Part shown: positions 15,830 to 25,500 of the stretch, in pieces
Numbering within the stretch: position 1 is the stretch's first letter
How the letters are laid out: each line of letters starts with the position of its first letter
Source of the DNA: Oscillatoria princeps RMCB-10
GTDB lineage: Bacteria; Cyanobacteriota; Cyanobacteriia; Cyanobacteriales; Oscillatoriaceae
Direction: 5' to 3'
DNA: 37,300 bases
NCBI GenBank assembly: GCA_019359235.1
Contig: JAHHHT010000019.1
Location: forward strand, 1-37,300
The notes under the pieces: generated by a model
What the model saw: the letters and a program-made list of their open reading frames with translations, nothing else
What the model was told of the DNA's origin: nothing
Database searches by the model: none
Position numbers and translations under genes: made by a program

Positions 15830-17236
15830 ATGAATTCTGTTTGGCAACAGTTAACCCTTGAAAATTTTTCCCTGTACCGGTGGCAAGATGCCAGCTTCTT
15901 CTATCGTTTGCTGGGGGACCCCCTGCGAGCTTGGCGAAAGGGCAGCTTGGCGCTGCAGTGGGGCGATGCCATTGCGGGGCTGATCGTTAGTCTGGTGTTC
16001 GCTCTGGCTCCTTTTGTGTCTAACGATCTGGTGGGCGTCTTGCTGATTGCCTGCGCTTGCTTTTGGCTGCTGCTGACGCTCTCTGACGAGCCGAGCACCG
16101 GCGTGACTCCGATTCAGTTGCTGGTGTTGCTCTACTGGAGTATCGCTACGGTGGCTACGGCGCTGTCGCCGGTGAAGAAAGCGGCGCTCACCGGCTGGAG
16201 CAAGCTGACGCTCTATTTGCTGCTGTTTGCGCTGATGGCCAGGGTGCTGCGCTCGCCCCGCATCCGCTCTTGGTTAATTACTGTCTATTTGCACATTGCT
16301 CTGACTGTCAGTGTCTACGGGATGCGCCAGTGGTTTTTTGGGGCGGAAGCGCTGGCAACCTGGACAGATCCGGAATCTCCCCTGGCGAAAACGACGCGGG
16401 TTTACAGCTATTTGGGCAACCCCAATCTTCTGGCTGGCTATCTGGTGCCGGCGATTGCTTTCAGTATTGCGGCTATTTTTGCTTGGCGCAACTGGGGGGC
16501 GAAAGCTCTGGCGGTGACGATGGCGGTGGTGAACTCGGCTTGTTTGATTCTGACTTTTAGCCGGGGCGGCTGGATTGCCTTTGTGGTTTCTGTTGGTGCG
16601 CTGACGCTATTGCTGGCTTACTGGTGGAGTGTGCGTCTGCCCTCTAAGTGGCGCACTTGGGCGCTGCCGGCTGTGTTGGGAACTGCTGCGGCGCTGCTGG
16701 TTGTGGCGGTTGTGTTTGTCGAGCCGGTGCGCGACCGCGTTTTCAGTATGTTTGCCGGTCGGGAGGACAGCAGCAATAATTTCCGCATCAATGTTTGGGC
16801 GGCTGTGCGAGAGATGATTGCTGACCGCCCGATTCTGGGTATTGGCCCGGGCAACGTGGCGTTTAACAAGGTCTACCCTATTTACATGCGCCCCCGCTTT
16901 AGTGCCCTGAGCGCCTATTCTATCTGGCTGGAAGTGGCGGTGGAAACGGGCTTTATTGGTGTTTCCTGTTTCATTTGGCTGCTGCTGGTGACGTTTAATC
17001 AGGCTCGGGTGCAGCTAGTCAGGCTGCGCCAAACCGGCAGTTCAGAGGCGTATTGGCTGATGGCGGCGTTCGCCACTATGCTGGGCATGCTGGCTCACGG
17101 CTGTGTGGACACGGTTTGGTATCGCCCGGAAGTCAGCACTCTCTGGTGGCTGATGGTGGCTGTGATTGCCAGTTATTGTGCGGTTCCCCACCGGCATCTG
17201 GGGGATGTTATTGCGCCCGCAGAGCCTGCCGGTTGA
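15830..17236 (+). CDS. ictB: IctB, O-antigen ligase/Wzy-like membrane protein
   Basis: Polytopic protein (468 aa, about ten or more hydrophobic segments) of the Wzy/O-antigen ligase superfamily. It was first reported as involved in inorganic carbon accumulation in Synechococcus; the biochemical role is still debated. It resembles Synechococcus IctB closely as I recall that sequence: TPIQLLVLLYW, GWSKLTLYLLLFALMARVLR, RVYSYLGNPNLLAGYLVP, LTFSRGGW, GREDSSNNFRINVW and GIGPGNVAFNKVYP. The last two are in the periplasmic Wzy_C loop. The start was placed at ATG 15830 (MNSVWQQLTLENF), which matches the family start; the upstream ATG at 15785 adds 15 residues without similarity. Confidence 0.92.
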   Translation: MNSVWQQLTLENFSLYRWQDASFFYRLLGDPLRAWRKGSLALQWGDAIAGLIVSLVFALAPFVSNDLVGVLLIACACFWLLLTLSDEPSTGVTPIQLLVLLYWSIATVATALSPVKKAALTGWSKLTLYLLLFALMARVLRSPRIRSWLITVYLHIALTVSVYGMRQWFFGAEALATWTDPESPLAKTTRVYSYLGNPNLLAGYLVPAIAFSIAAIFAWRNWGAKALAVTMAVVNSACLILTFSRGGWIAFVVSVGALTLLLAYWWSVRLPSKWRTWALPAVLGTAAALLVVAVVFVEPVRDRVFSMFAGREDSSNNFRINVWAAVREMIADRPILGIGPGNVAFNKVYPIYMRPRFSALSAYSIWLEVAVETGFIGVSCFIWLLLVTFNQARVQLVRLRQTGSSEAYWLMAAFATMLGMLAHGCVDTVWYRPEVSTLWWLMVAVIASYCAVPHRHLGDVIAPAEPAG

Positions 17237-17242
17237 AATTGG

Positions 17243-17375
17243 GAATTGAGCATGGGGCATCATCGCATGGGGCATCATCGCATTGGGCATGGGGCATCAT
17301 CGCATTGGGCAAAACAATTAATCCCCAATCCCCAGTCCAAAATCCTTGCATCCAAAATCCGGGCATCCAAAGTCC
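17243..17375. repeat. Short tandem repeat block (STRR type), second copy
   Basis: Units such as GGGGCATCATCGCAT repeat four times, followed by CAAAACAATTAATCC and then CATCCAAAATCC-like units. Order and content are the same as in the block at 11389-11520. Confidence 0.8.
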
Positions 17376-17410
17376 CCATAAAGCAGATCCTGCCGGTTGA
17401 AACCGGCAGC

Positions 17411-17448
17411 TATACAGACAAAGCCCGCCTGCGCGGGCTTTTGTTTTT
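17411..17448 (+). terminator. REP hairpin followed by T-rich tract
   Basis: AAAGCCCGC (17420-17428), loop CTGC, GCGGGCTTT (17433-17441), then a TTTTGTTTTT tract. It could end transcripts from ictB. It belongs to the same repeat family as 6266-6297. Confidence 0.6.
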
Positions 17449-17564
17449 CCAGAGGTTCTCAAGTTGCCAAATGTGGGGGCCAGATGCAGGGGTGGCCGGC
17501 GCATAAGTCTGGGACTAAGGTAATTTAGTATTTTAGCAATACAGGATAGTTTTGTGTTAGGTGG

Positions 17565-17589
17565 GTTTGTAGTTGGGCTTTAGCCCAAC
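17565..17589 (+). repeat. REP-like palindrome TTGGGCTTTAGCCCAA
   Basis: This 25-base unit matches the complement of 3324-3348 with one difference. Confidence 0.75.
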
Positions 17590-17763
17590 CGGCGGGCCTC
17601 CTAGGAGCGCATAATTTTCATTGGTGGCGGTGTGCGCCGTTCCGAAGCGACTGCCTCCTTTTTACAGCAAGCACCATTATTAGCCTAACACCTTATTGCC
17701 ACGCTCAGCCATAGCCGTCTTGATGGAACTCGCTGCAGGGAATCTCTGCCACGCCAACTGGAG

Positions 17764-17860
17764 ATGCGCTACCTGTGCATACGCTGTGCCTGCGTTGAAG
17801 ATGCCATTCTCTGCAATACGAGCGTGCCAGATGGAAGTATAAGGAATGATGGCTGCCGGT
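17764..17860 (+). pseudogene. C-terminal relic of a pentapeptide-repeat gene
   Basis: The frame reads CVEDAILCNTSVPDGSIRND. This matches the C-terminal tail of the intact gene at 18973-19434 (CETILPDGSIRSDG). The upstream repeats are missing and the frame runs on without the family stop, so this is a leftover of a lost cluster member. Confidence 0.6.
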
Positions 17861-18049
17861 TAGAGGAACAGACATTCTTGAAATCTGGCCTGCAGCCACG
17901 GCTAGCCGAAAAAATCGCTCCGCCACAGAACACCGTGCCGGCAAGTCATATAATATTGTTTCATGCCGGCGTTATTAGTCGCGTATTTTTGGATAGAATT
18001 GGGGAAGGAAAAGCGCTTTGATATCCTCAAGGGATTAAGGAGTAAAGTT

Positions 18050-18724
18050 ATGGACGCTGAAGAACTGATCAGACGGTATGCCGGTGGCGAGAGAAATTTT
18101 GCTGGGATTGATTTGAGATTGGCTAGTTTGAGTGGGGCTAACTTGAGTGAGGCTGACCTGAGCGGGGCTGACCTGAGCGGGGCACACTTGAGTGGGGCTA
18201 TCCTTGATAGTGCAAATTTGAGCAACGCCAATTTCAGTCGGGCCGATCTCTGTGGAGCGGGACTGGGAAACGAAATTGTATTGAATGGGACTGATTTTAG
18301 TGAAGCAAAATTGCGAGGTGCTGACTTCAGTGGTGCGAGATTGAGTGGAGTCAACTTCAGACATGCTGAACTGTGCGGTGCATTCTTCCAGCATACTATT
18401 TGGGAAAACGGAAATTTTGAACACGCACTTATGATAGGTGTTCAAATTTTACAATCTAGGCTAGAAAGGACTTATTTAGCTAGTAGCAATCTCAGAGGCT
18501 CTAGTTTTTATGGGGTCGAGATGACTGATCTTGACCTCAGTGATTCCGAAATGATGGGTGTCTGGCTGTTCGAGACTATCATGGTCAATGTGAATCTGAG
18601 TAATACCTGCCTGAAAGGTGCTGAGACGGAAGATGTCTTCTTTGGACGATGCAAGAATGTTACTTTTGATAACACTAGGATGCCGGACGGAAGCCTTTTT
18701 AAGGGTTGCATTTCGAGATTTTAA
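18050..18724 (+). CDS. Pentapeptide-repeat protein 1 (224 aa)
   Basis: Opens with the cluster's head module MDAEELIRRYAGGERNFAGI, then pentapeptide repeats A(D/N)LSG over about residues 20-130, predicting a right-handed quadrilateral beta-helix. The second half (about 130-224) keeps a looser repeat pattern. Molecular function unknown; cyanobacteria carry many such proteins. AAGGAG seven bases before ATG 18050 selects this start over one at 17963. No signal peptide. Confidence 0.88.
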   Translation: MDAEELIRRYAGGERNFAGIDLRLASLSGANLSEADLSGADLSGAHLSGAILDSANLSNANFSRADLCGAGLGNEIVLNGTDFSEAKLRGADFSGARLSGVNFRHAELCGAFFQHTIWENGNFEHALMIGVQILQSRLERTYLASSNLRGSSFYGVEMTDLDLSDSEMMGVWLFETIMVNVNLSNTCLKGAETEDVFFGRCKNVTFDNTRMPDGSLFKGCISRF

Positions 18725-18750
18725 ATAATAAAATTAGGATTTGGATTCAG

Positions 18751-18963
18751 TTAGCTATACGCTATTAATTTTTTTCGATCGCTGCCGCAGCAGTCTGAAT
18801 AGAGTTTTGCATCAAGAGCGCTAATAGGATTCTGGAAATTCAGAAGATTGCCCTCGTCAATAACTTCAAAAGTCCAGTCTGGCGAAAATTGCAATAAAAC
18901 AGCGATTGCCTGTGGCACTGATTCGTTTACCGCGCTATTATTGATAAAGTAGAAAAATTCTGG
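18751..18963 (-). pseudogene. Overlooked minus-strand coding fragment, about 70 codons
   Basis: The minus frame reading PPEFFYFINNSAVNESVPQA and onward through LLQFSPDWTFEVIDEG to a stop at 18751-18753 is clearly protein-like. It fills the whole gap between pentapeptide genes 1 and 2. No ATG is present; a GTG near residue 16 is the only nearby alternative start, and its 5' side runs into the start of pentapeptide gene 2 on the other strand. Possibly the truncated C-terminal part of a small gene. Family not recognised. Confidence 0.45.
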
Positions 18964-18972
18964 AGGAGAGCT

Positions 18973-19434
18973 ATGAACGCTGAAGAATTGCTCAGAAGGT
19001 ACGCTGCCGGAGAGCGGGATTTTACCGGAGTGAGGCTGCCGAAAGTCCGTTTGCTTGATGAAAATCTTCGAGGGATTATTTTCAGAGGAGCTGACCTCAG
19101 TAACGCTCTTCTGGATTGGAGCAGTCTAGATTATGCCGATTTGAGTTATGCCAACTTGAGAGGGGTGCATCTTGGTGAAGCAACTTTGGTAGAGGCTAAT
19201 TTAGAGGGAGCTGACTTGAGTAATGCTGTGTTTGGTCAAACCTATTTCGGAAATGCCAACCTCAGTCATGCCAGTTTAAGGGGTGCTATTTTGACGGAAA
19301 CTACTTTCTCCAACGCTAACCTCAGTTATACCGATTTTACAGGGGCTCGCGACTTTAATATTCGGAGGTGCAAGGGAGCTACTTTTTGTGAAACCATTTT
19401 GCCTGATGGAAGTATTAGAAGCGATGGTGCTTGA
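18973..19434 (+). CDS. Pentapeptide-repeat protein 2 (153 aa)
   Basis: Head module MNAEELLRRYAAGERDFTGV, then about 18 pentapeptide units (for example ADLSNALLDW, ANLEGADLSNAVF) to about residue 128. The tail CKGATFCETILPDGSIRSDG is shared with gene 3 and the relic at 17764. TGGAGGAGAG before the ATG is a strong ribosome site. Cytoplasmic; same orientation as its neighbours but separated by about 250 bp, so probably its own transcript. Confidence 0.88.
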   Translation: MNAEELLRRYAAGERDFTGVRLPKVRLLDENLRGIIFRGADLSNALLDWSSLDYADLSYANLRGVHLGEATLVEANLEGADLSNAVFGQTYFGNANLSHASLRGAILTETTFSNANLSYTDFTGARDFNIRRCKGATFCETILPDGSIRSDGA

Positions 19435-19534
19435 GGTAAGAGTAAGTGCCCGTGCAGAATTAATTACGCTGGACGGGCATAGTAAATAAGGCTTAACGCC
19501 TATAATCTGTAATTTATTTAGCCGTTTTTTAGTT

Positions 19535-19639
19535 ATGGACATCCAAGAATTGCTCAGAAGGTACAGAGCTGGAGAAAGAAACTTCGCCGGACTCGATCTG
19601 ACGAACTCCCGCAGTAGTCGAGCTGACAGACTCGGATGA
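19535..19639 (+). pseudogene. Truncated pentapeptide-repeat gene (N-terminal head only)
   Basis: ATG at 19535 opens MDIQELLRRYRAGERNFAGL, the same head module as the three full genes, but it stops after 34 residues (TGA 19637-19639) before any repeat array. It is either the 5' remnant of a fourth gene or a free-standing head peptide. Confidence 0.65.
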
Positions 19640-19712
19640 AACAAGGGAGTATAAGAAGACTGTATTTAATTATTCTGCCACAAATGTTAGAGAGAGAGTC
19701 AGGAGTGGAAAT

Positions 19713-20654
19713 ATGGATGCCGAAGAATTACTGAGACGATATGCTAATGGGGAGAGAGATTTTACAGGAATAAATCTGGCCCATATTGATTTAACTGGCA
19801 CTCACTTAAGGAGCGCTAATTTTACCGGAGCTAACATAAGAAATACAACCTTGCTTAATGCCGATTTAAGTCGTGCCAATTTCCAAAATTCCGAGTGGGA
19901 AGAAAGCAATTTGCGGGGTGTGAATTTGAGCCAAGCTAACTTAGAAGGTGTTGTGATGAGAGATATTATTTTAGAGAGCGCTGATTTAAGTGATATTAAC
20001 TTAAGCCATGCTGAACTAAATGAAGTTTATCTCATGGGCGCTAATCTAACAGGTGCCAACTTGAGTAATGCTTCTTTGTATATTGTGAGTCTTGCATCTG
20101 CTAAATTGGAGCAAGCTAGATTCAGCAATACTACTTTTGATGAAGTTAGCTTTGCTCCTCCAAATCGGCGCTATATTGAATTCCGTAAATTGCTTAAACA
20201 ATACGCTGATGGGGAAAGAAATTTTGCTGGAATTAAAGTTCATGGGGGATCGGTTCGTGGCTCCGATCTTAGTGGCATCAATTTAAGCCAGGCTGAACTT
20301 TCGGCTCTAAATATAAGTCAGGTCAATTTGAGTAATGCTCACTTGCAAGGAGCGATAATGCTTGGTACTGACCTGAGCAGTTCTAATCTCAGGGGTGCCA
20401 ATCTCAGGGGGGCCAATCTGAGTGGTGCCAATCTGAGAAAAACTAATTTGAAAGATGCCGACCTAAGAGATGCTATTTTGAGTGGTGCCGATCTTGATGG
20501 TGCTGACTGCTTGGGATTTAATATAGAGAATGCTCTGTTAGTGGCCACCAGTTTCAGAGGGGCTAAAAATTGCCGTATTGGCCTAGGAGCTTTCTTTTGC
20601 AAAACTATTCTTCCTGAGGGGGATTTCGTAGAAGGACCCGATTGGTTGGAGTGA
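19713..20654 (+). CDS. Pentapeptide-repeat protein 3, two fused units (313 aa)
   Basis: First unit: head MDAEELLRRYANGERDFTGI and repeats to about residue 147. A second head then appears internally at about 153-175 (EFRKLLKQYADGERNFAGIK), followed by another repeat array (ANLRGANLRGANLSGANL) and the family tail FFCKTILPEGDFVEG. The gene therefore looks like a head-to-tail fusion of two cluster members. AGGAGTGGAAAT before the ATG supports the start. Confidence 0.9.
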   Translation: MDAEELLRRYANGERDFTGINLAHIDLTGTHLRSANFTGANIRNTTLLNADLSRANFQNSEWEESNLRGVNLSQANLEGVVMRDIILESADLSDINLSHAELNEVYLMGANLTGANLSNASLYIVSLASAKLEQARFSNTTFDEVSFAPPNRRYIEFRKLLKQYADGERNFAGIKVHGGSVRGSDLSGINLSQAELSALNISQVNLSNAHLQGAIMLGTDLSSSNLRGANLRGANLSGANLRKTNLKDADLRDAILSGADLDGADCLGFNIENALLVATSFRGAKNCRIGLGAFFCKTILPEGDFVEGPDWLE

Positions 20655-20856
20655 AGAAGTAACGAATCTATAATCAGCTTAAAAGTCTCCCAAAAAACGG
20701 ACAGATTATCTTTATTTTATGTGGGTTTGGGGAACTTTAAAATAATCCCAAGTTTTGGGGTGTAAAATAGTTGATATCCCCCAACCGGAGCGGGCTTGTT
20801 ACTGCCCCAACAATTGGGGGAAGCAATAAACTATTTGTTTCACCGTTTAATTTAAA
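20655..20856. other. Convergent intergenic space
   Basis: AT-rich spacer between pentapeptide gene 3 and the broken giant gene. A short CCCCAA/TTGGGG hairpin near 20803-20817 could end transcription from either side. No gene seen. Confidence 0.4.
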
Positions 20857-21936
20857 TTAAGGTATAACGCCTGTCCGAGCAGTTGGACCATCGTCTACCC
20901 GGCTTTCAAGGCGATCTTGAATTTCTACAGGAATATTTGAAAATAGGTCAAGCCCAGTTTGCCTTTCAATTTCATCAATGCTAACACGCCAATTGCCCCA
21001 GTTGCGCCAAGCTGCCAGTTGCTCGGGAGTTAGCTCTTCAGGTCTGGCAACATTAGGTGTAATAACACCTATAAGCCGTGTATTGTCTGTGATATCAGCA
21101 ACACTCTGGCCAGGTTCGAGAACTGCGATCGCTTTCCAAGTTGATTGCGGGTAATTAATGCCGTTTTGGATGAGAGGATGATCCGGAGCAATTGGCGGAT
21201 TATTTGGCCAAGCTTGAGAACCAATCCCACCTGAGATGATATAGAGTTCCCTATTTTCTGTCAGCACAAGTTGATCTCTGGCATATCCTTCGAGATTGTA
21301 CCACGCTGACTGGAAGTTGTCAGAATTATTCGCAGCATGTTGTGGGAGCATATCTGTAGTATAGAAAGTAGCCTGCTGATCTTTAAACTCCCTGTCTCTA
21401 TGCGAGCGCGTAGTCATATGGCCCCTGTGAATTTGTCCATTTGTGTTTATATACCAATCCCCATCGGTTCCTTGCAATGGCGGCAGAAGTTGAGGATCTC
21501 GATCCCATGCTTCTTGCTCCGCTCGGTCTTCCTCGCCTATCCACGAGTTATTCAGTTGGTAACTAACCCAATTCGGGCCTCTTTCCCGGTTGTTGTAAGA
21601 CAAAGCATACTGGGGCCTTTCTATTAAATAATTGTTTGGTTGGTTAATCGGATCGAATCTGGCTTCTTGTTGATTAGCCCCATCTAGCGGCTCGGTTAAA
21701 GTCGGGTTTCCAAGTTTGAGATGAACGCTCTTGAAGAAAACATCATCTAGATAGATTGTAGAATCGCCTTCTAGCTGGAACCGAAGGGTAGCCATCTGGC
21801 CCCGCAGATTATCTGGTACGTCAAATTGGAAGGTTTCAAAGCCTCGAGTTGCAAAGCCTATTTGACTGGGGTCGTGAGCGGCGGGATGTGGATCGTCATA
21901 ATTTCCAGCGACTAGATCAACAGAATCTCTTCGCAA
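20857..21936 (-). CDS. Giant gene segment 4: DNA/RNA non-specific endonuclease domain
   Basis: The frame is open from 21993, immediately after the TAA; the nominal TTG start at 21936 is unlikely to be used. After about 70 residues finishing the jelly-roll-like domain (TLRFQLEGDSTIYLDDVFF), a NUC-family (Serratia nuclease type) domain begins at about residue 100: PNWVSYQLNNSWIG, then the catalytic motif HRGHM (codons near 21415-21429). The family normally has DRGH; here Asp is replaced by His, while Arg and the general-base His are kept. The metal-binding stretch NNSDNFQSAWYNLE and LYIISGGIG follow. The domain would cleave single- and double-stranded nucleic acids outside the cell. Confidence 0.85.
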   Translation of the reverse strand: MRRDSVDLVAGNYDDPHPAAHDPSQIGFATRGFETFQFDVPDNLRGQMATLRFQLEGDSTIYLDDVFFKSVHLKLGNPTLTEPLDGANQQEARFDPINQPNNYLIERPQYALSYNNRERGPNWVSYQLNNSWIGEEDRAEQEAWDRDPQLLPPLQGTDGDWYINTNGQIHRGHMTTRSHRDREFKDQQATFYTTDMLPQHAANNSDNFQSAWYNLEGYARDQLVLTENRELYIISGGIGSQAWPNNPPIAPDHPLIQNGINYPQSTWKAIAVLEPGQSVADITDNTRLIGVITPNVARPEELTPEQLAAWRNWGNWRVSIDEIERQTGLDLFSNIPVEIQDRLESRVDDGPTARTGVIP

Positions 21937-21993
21937 AACAGTATCGTTGACTCTGGATATAATAGTGGTTAAAGTTTGCCAAAATGCATTAGG

Positions 21994-22521
21994 TTAGCTC
22001 CCTCTCATAGAAACCTGAAGTCTACCGCCATTGGGATTAGGAACGTGAAGATTAAACCGCAGCGCACCCCAATCAGGCACAACAAAACGATTGTGTACGA
22101 TCTCCCTCAGACCATCAGTGCCTCCCATTATCAGAGCGTAGTTAGCTCGGGTTCTGTCGTTAAAATCGATGTCTACTTGTTCGAGGTAAGTCAATTCTCT
22201 CGCAGGTACAGGCTCGCGGCTGACACTAGGTCTTATTCTACGACGGCTAGGTTCATTCAGCGAAGGAATATCCCGCCAGTCTACTAAATTGTTCGTGGAC
22301 AATATCGTTGATGGTGAGCCATTATGGAAAGACCAGCCAGGAATTGCCTCAGACCAGAAAGTTCTGTTCTGACCCTGGGGATTGAAAACTGCGTCAAAAT
22401 TCCCATTGAAAAGAGTGGGAACAGGATAGTCGCTCCGCATGCGAGAATCGTAAGTGTTATCAAAGTCAACCGGAATGCGCGGCACAAATGTCTTCGGACG
22501 CAGGTCTTTTCCACCCCCCAA
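21994..22521 (-). CDS. Giant gene segment 3: linker region
   Basis: 175 codons as an isolated frame. Read in the restored frame it starts earlier, at about 22594 (NQAGFQHGAENAPWEGIGTG), showing that it continues segment 2. The content is beta-rich (FNGNFDAVFNPQGQNRTFW, GWSFHNG), resembling a carbohydrate-binding-like jelly roll. It ends at TAA 21994-21996, after which the same frame continues without interruption as segment 4. Confidence 0.75.
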   Translation of the reverse strand: MGGGKDLRPKTFVPRIPVDFDNTYDSRMRSDYPVPTLFNGNFDAVFNPQGQNRTFWSEAIPGWSFHNGSPSTILSTNNLVDWRDIPSLNEPSRRRIRPSVSREPVPARELTYLEQVDIDFNDRTRANYALIMGGTDGLREIVHNRFVVPDWGALRFNLHVPNPNGGRLQVSMRGS

Positions 22522-22567
22522 CGCCGAGTAAAACCAGCCCGTACCTATGCCCTCCCAAGGTGCATTT

Positions 22568-25500
22568 TCAGCACCGTGTTGAAAGCCTGCTTGGTTCCGG
22601 CGTGTACCAAGGGCTGACGCGGGGAGGTTGACTTACCGTATCGCCGAATGAGAATTCTTTATCGAACAGCTCTTCGTAATATCCATCACCGCGCCGGCGG
22701 TAAATGTTCTGCGAGTCTGCTTCTTCAGGAAATGGGAACACAGTCGGGAAAAGGTCGGTTGTTCCCGCGTACCAAGTCTGAACTCGTCCGTGAGTAGCTC
22801 CCTTACCGCCAATGCCCATACCCGGATCGGTTTCTCTAGTAAACCCAGCACGACTGTTTATATATTCGAGCGAGTTATCTTGATTAGTTCCTAGAAAAAC
22901 TGACAGGTCTGGTTCGCCCAACAAAGGAGCAGTAGGGTTGGGATTTTCCGAGCGCCAACCTTGCCGAGGTAACTGAAGTCCTGGGGCTGTTTTACCCGCT
23001 TCTGTGGGCGGTAAATTAGGAATATCGCGACCAGCAGGCGTTACCGTACCACCCATTAAATTAGGAACTGTCTGATAATAATTGTCCGCAAAGGTAACAT
23101 TTCCCCAAACTTGAACTTTCGGTTCGCGGAAATCGCCGAAATTCTGAGTTATTACGTTCAATCCGGGCTGGTCAAAGTCATGGGGATCTAGCGTCGTCAT
23201 CTGAAGATCGCGAATCCCAGAGTTTTCCTTACCACCCGCCTCTGGGAAATAAGTCCCTAAACGCTGAATAATTTCACTGTTGACGACAGTGCCTCGGCTG
23301 AAACCGATAAAGTGCAGCGGTGAATTAAATAGCGCTCCTTGGTTGGCAACGCTGCCCTCTGACTTCAACAGTCCATCTAATTGCACTAGGGAAGCAAAGA
23401 AAGCATCGGCTGCAGCTTCTGTAAAGCCTGAATCAGGAACCGCCGATTCTCTATCCTGCGACCAATCATTCAGAAGCACTAGAGGTTTATTTTCTCGAAA
23501 ATACGGAGTTATGTAGGCCCTCAAATTCTTTAAATATTCTGGGTCGGTTTCCGGATTTAACCCACTCGGTAAATCCCCCGGAACCTGACCATATTTATTT
23601 ACGGTAACCCAATACCCTGTGGGCCGATGATATCTCAGAATCAGCCCGTCATTATTCCCGCCGGCATTGGCAATATTATCGGCCATTTCGTAAAATTCTT
23701 GGGGAATTCCAGGCTGACTAAAAAATGGAGGTTTAAAGCCGTGCGTCAATACAGTCACGCTGCGGAAGGTATCTTCACCGTTAAGCGCTGGCGGTAACGG
23801 GGTATTGAATTCACCAAAATCGATGTTTTGTTTTCCTTCCTTATTCCAAGCCTCGACAGCCCAATAGTAAGTCTGACCAGCAGTCAGGGTACGGTTGTTA
23901 GGCAGCGTGAAGCTGGTATTAGTACCCTCAGTCCATGTTTTGCCGCCATCCCAAGTCCACTTGCCGATTCCATCTTCATCTCTTTGCCAAGTAGCGGTAA
24001 GAATCCGGTTGGGATTAAAGTCATCTTCTTTGCCGTAGAAGGAAATATTCCAGAGTTCTGTCAGTAAGTTTAACTGTTCCTGCCGATCTAACCCTTGTTT
24101 GGAAAGGAATTCATTCCCATCAGGGCCAGATAAATCAACTAATTCATCCCACGGCAGCAACCCATTGCCCTCATCGAATACGCTAACGAAAAGATTAACT
24201 TCTTCAACGTCCTCAGGCAAAAGATATTCAAAATCCCATTTAAATGTAGGGGTGAGAGGATTAGATGAATTCTCACTGAGCCCAATAGGGCCGTTTAGCG
24301 ACAGCCAGTCCGCCGGCGCTGCACTCAGCCCCCAAGACCCACCGGCAAGAGCAACCGGCCCCCGCGTGCTATTTGGCAGCACGCCATAGGTAAACTGGTA
24401 ACTCGCCCAATTCCCCTGAACAATCCCATAGTCAGCAGCAACACTAATCTCCGGATTGATATCATCCACCGGCACCTTTGACAAATCACCCCAAGTAGCA
24501 TTCTTCGCCGAACCAGCATCGAAGAAAGGAGACCCCTCCCCTCTATCCAGTCCGTCAATAAGGAAATTCCCAGGATTTTCCAGAGTTTCGATAATCTCCT
24601 CTACATCAAAAACATATGTACTGCCGGTGCCATTCGTGTTGGGATAGGAAGCGTAGAGATACTTACTGTCATTTGAAAGCACCAGATCTGTAGTCAGCGC
24701 TAGGGGAATCGGTCGAGTTGCAGCCACCAACTGCGGATTAGTCAGCGGGTCTTTAATAATCCCAATATTCCCCCCAGCCCGCTTATCAGTTTGCAGGACA
24801 CTGCCCTGACGGTTGCGACCGGCAACAAACGCATACCGCCCATCTGGCATCACAGTTACCGCCACCCCCTCATTGACATCGAAATAATCACCGACATTCC
24901 CCAAAGATAAATCTATGTATCGGGCACTGGCTGCAAAATTGAGAGGGTCATCATTCGTTACCTCAAGCACGCCGAAACCCTTTGCGTCGCTATTCTGTTG
25001 CCCATTGGTAAACGTTAGCTTCAACGGATCTGCAGTAGCTGCCACCCCGTCCGCCCCGTTGTTTGTCAGAACCGCCCCAATCTGCTCGTGCCACTTGCGC
25101 TCGTTCTGATTTGGAGCAGTGGGCCGGTCTTGCCCGTCAATATTAATGACATAAATATAACCATTCGCCGCTGTGACAAAAAGCTTGCGCCCGTCACTGC
25201 TAATAGCCATCTTCCGCAGCCCAGACGATGCCGGATTTACCGCAATGGTTTGAACTACCTGATGATAAGTCTCCGAGAACGGATTGATATCCAGTATGTA
25301 GATATTTCCCCTCGCACTGTCGGAAATGTAAGCGTATTCATTGCGCGAGTTAATAGCAATTGACCACGGTTTTGCACCGACAGGCAGATCGATCGGGTTA
25401 ATGTCCGGGATATCCGGTTGAGTGTCCACCTGCTGCAACACCAGCGGATCTACTAACGCCACGCGCCCCGTCAAGGACCCCCTAGTCTCCAAAACCACAT

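Larger units (their letters stand above)
17237..18049. other. Repeat-filled gap between ictB and the pentapeptide cluster
   Basis: It contains an STRR block (17243-17375), a REP/terminator hairpin (17411-17448), a REP palindrome (17565-17589) and the C-terminal relic of a pentapeptide-repeat gene (17764-17860), each listed separately. The final 100 bp carry the leader and the AAGGAG ribosome site of the next gene. Confidence 0.6.
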
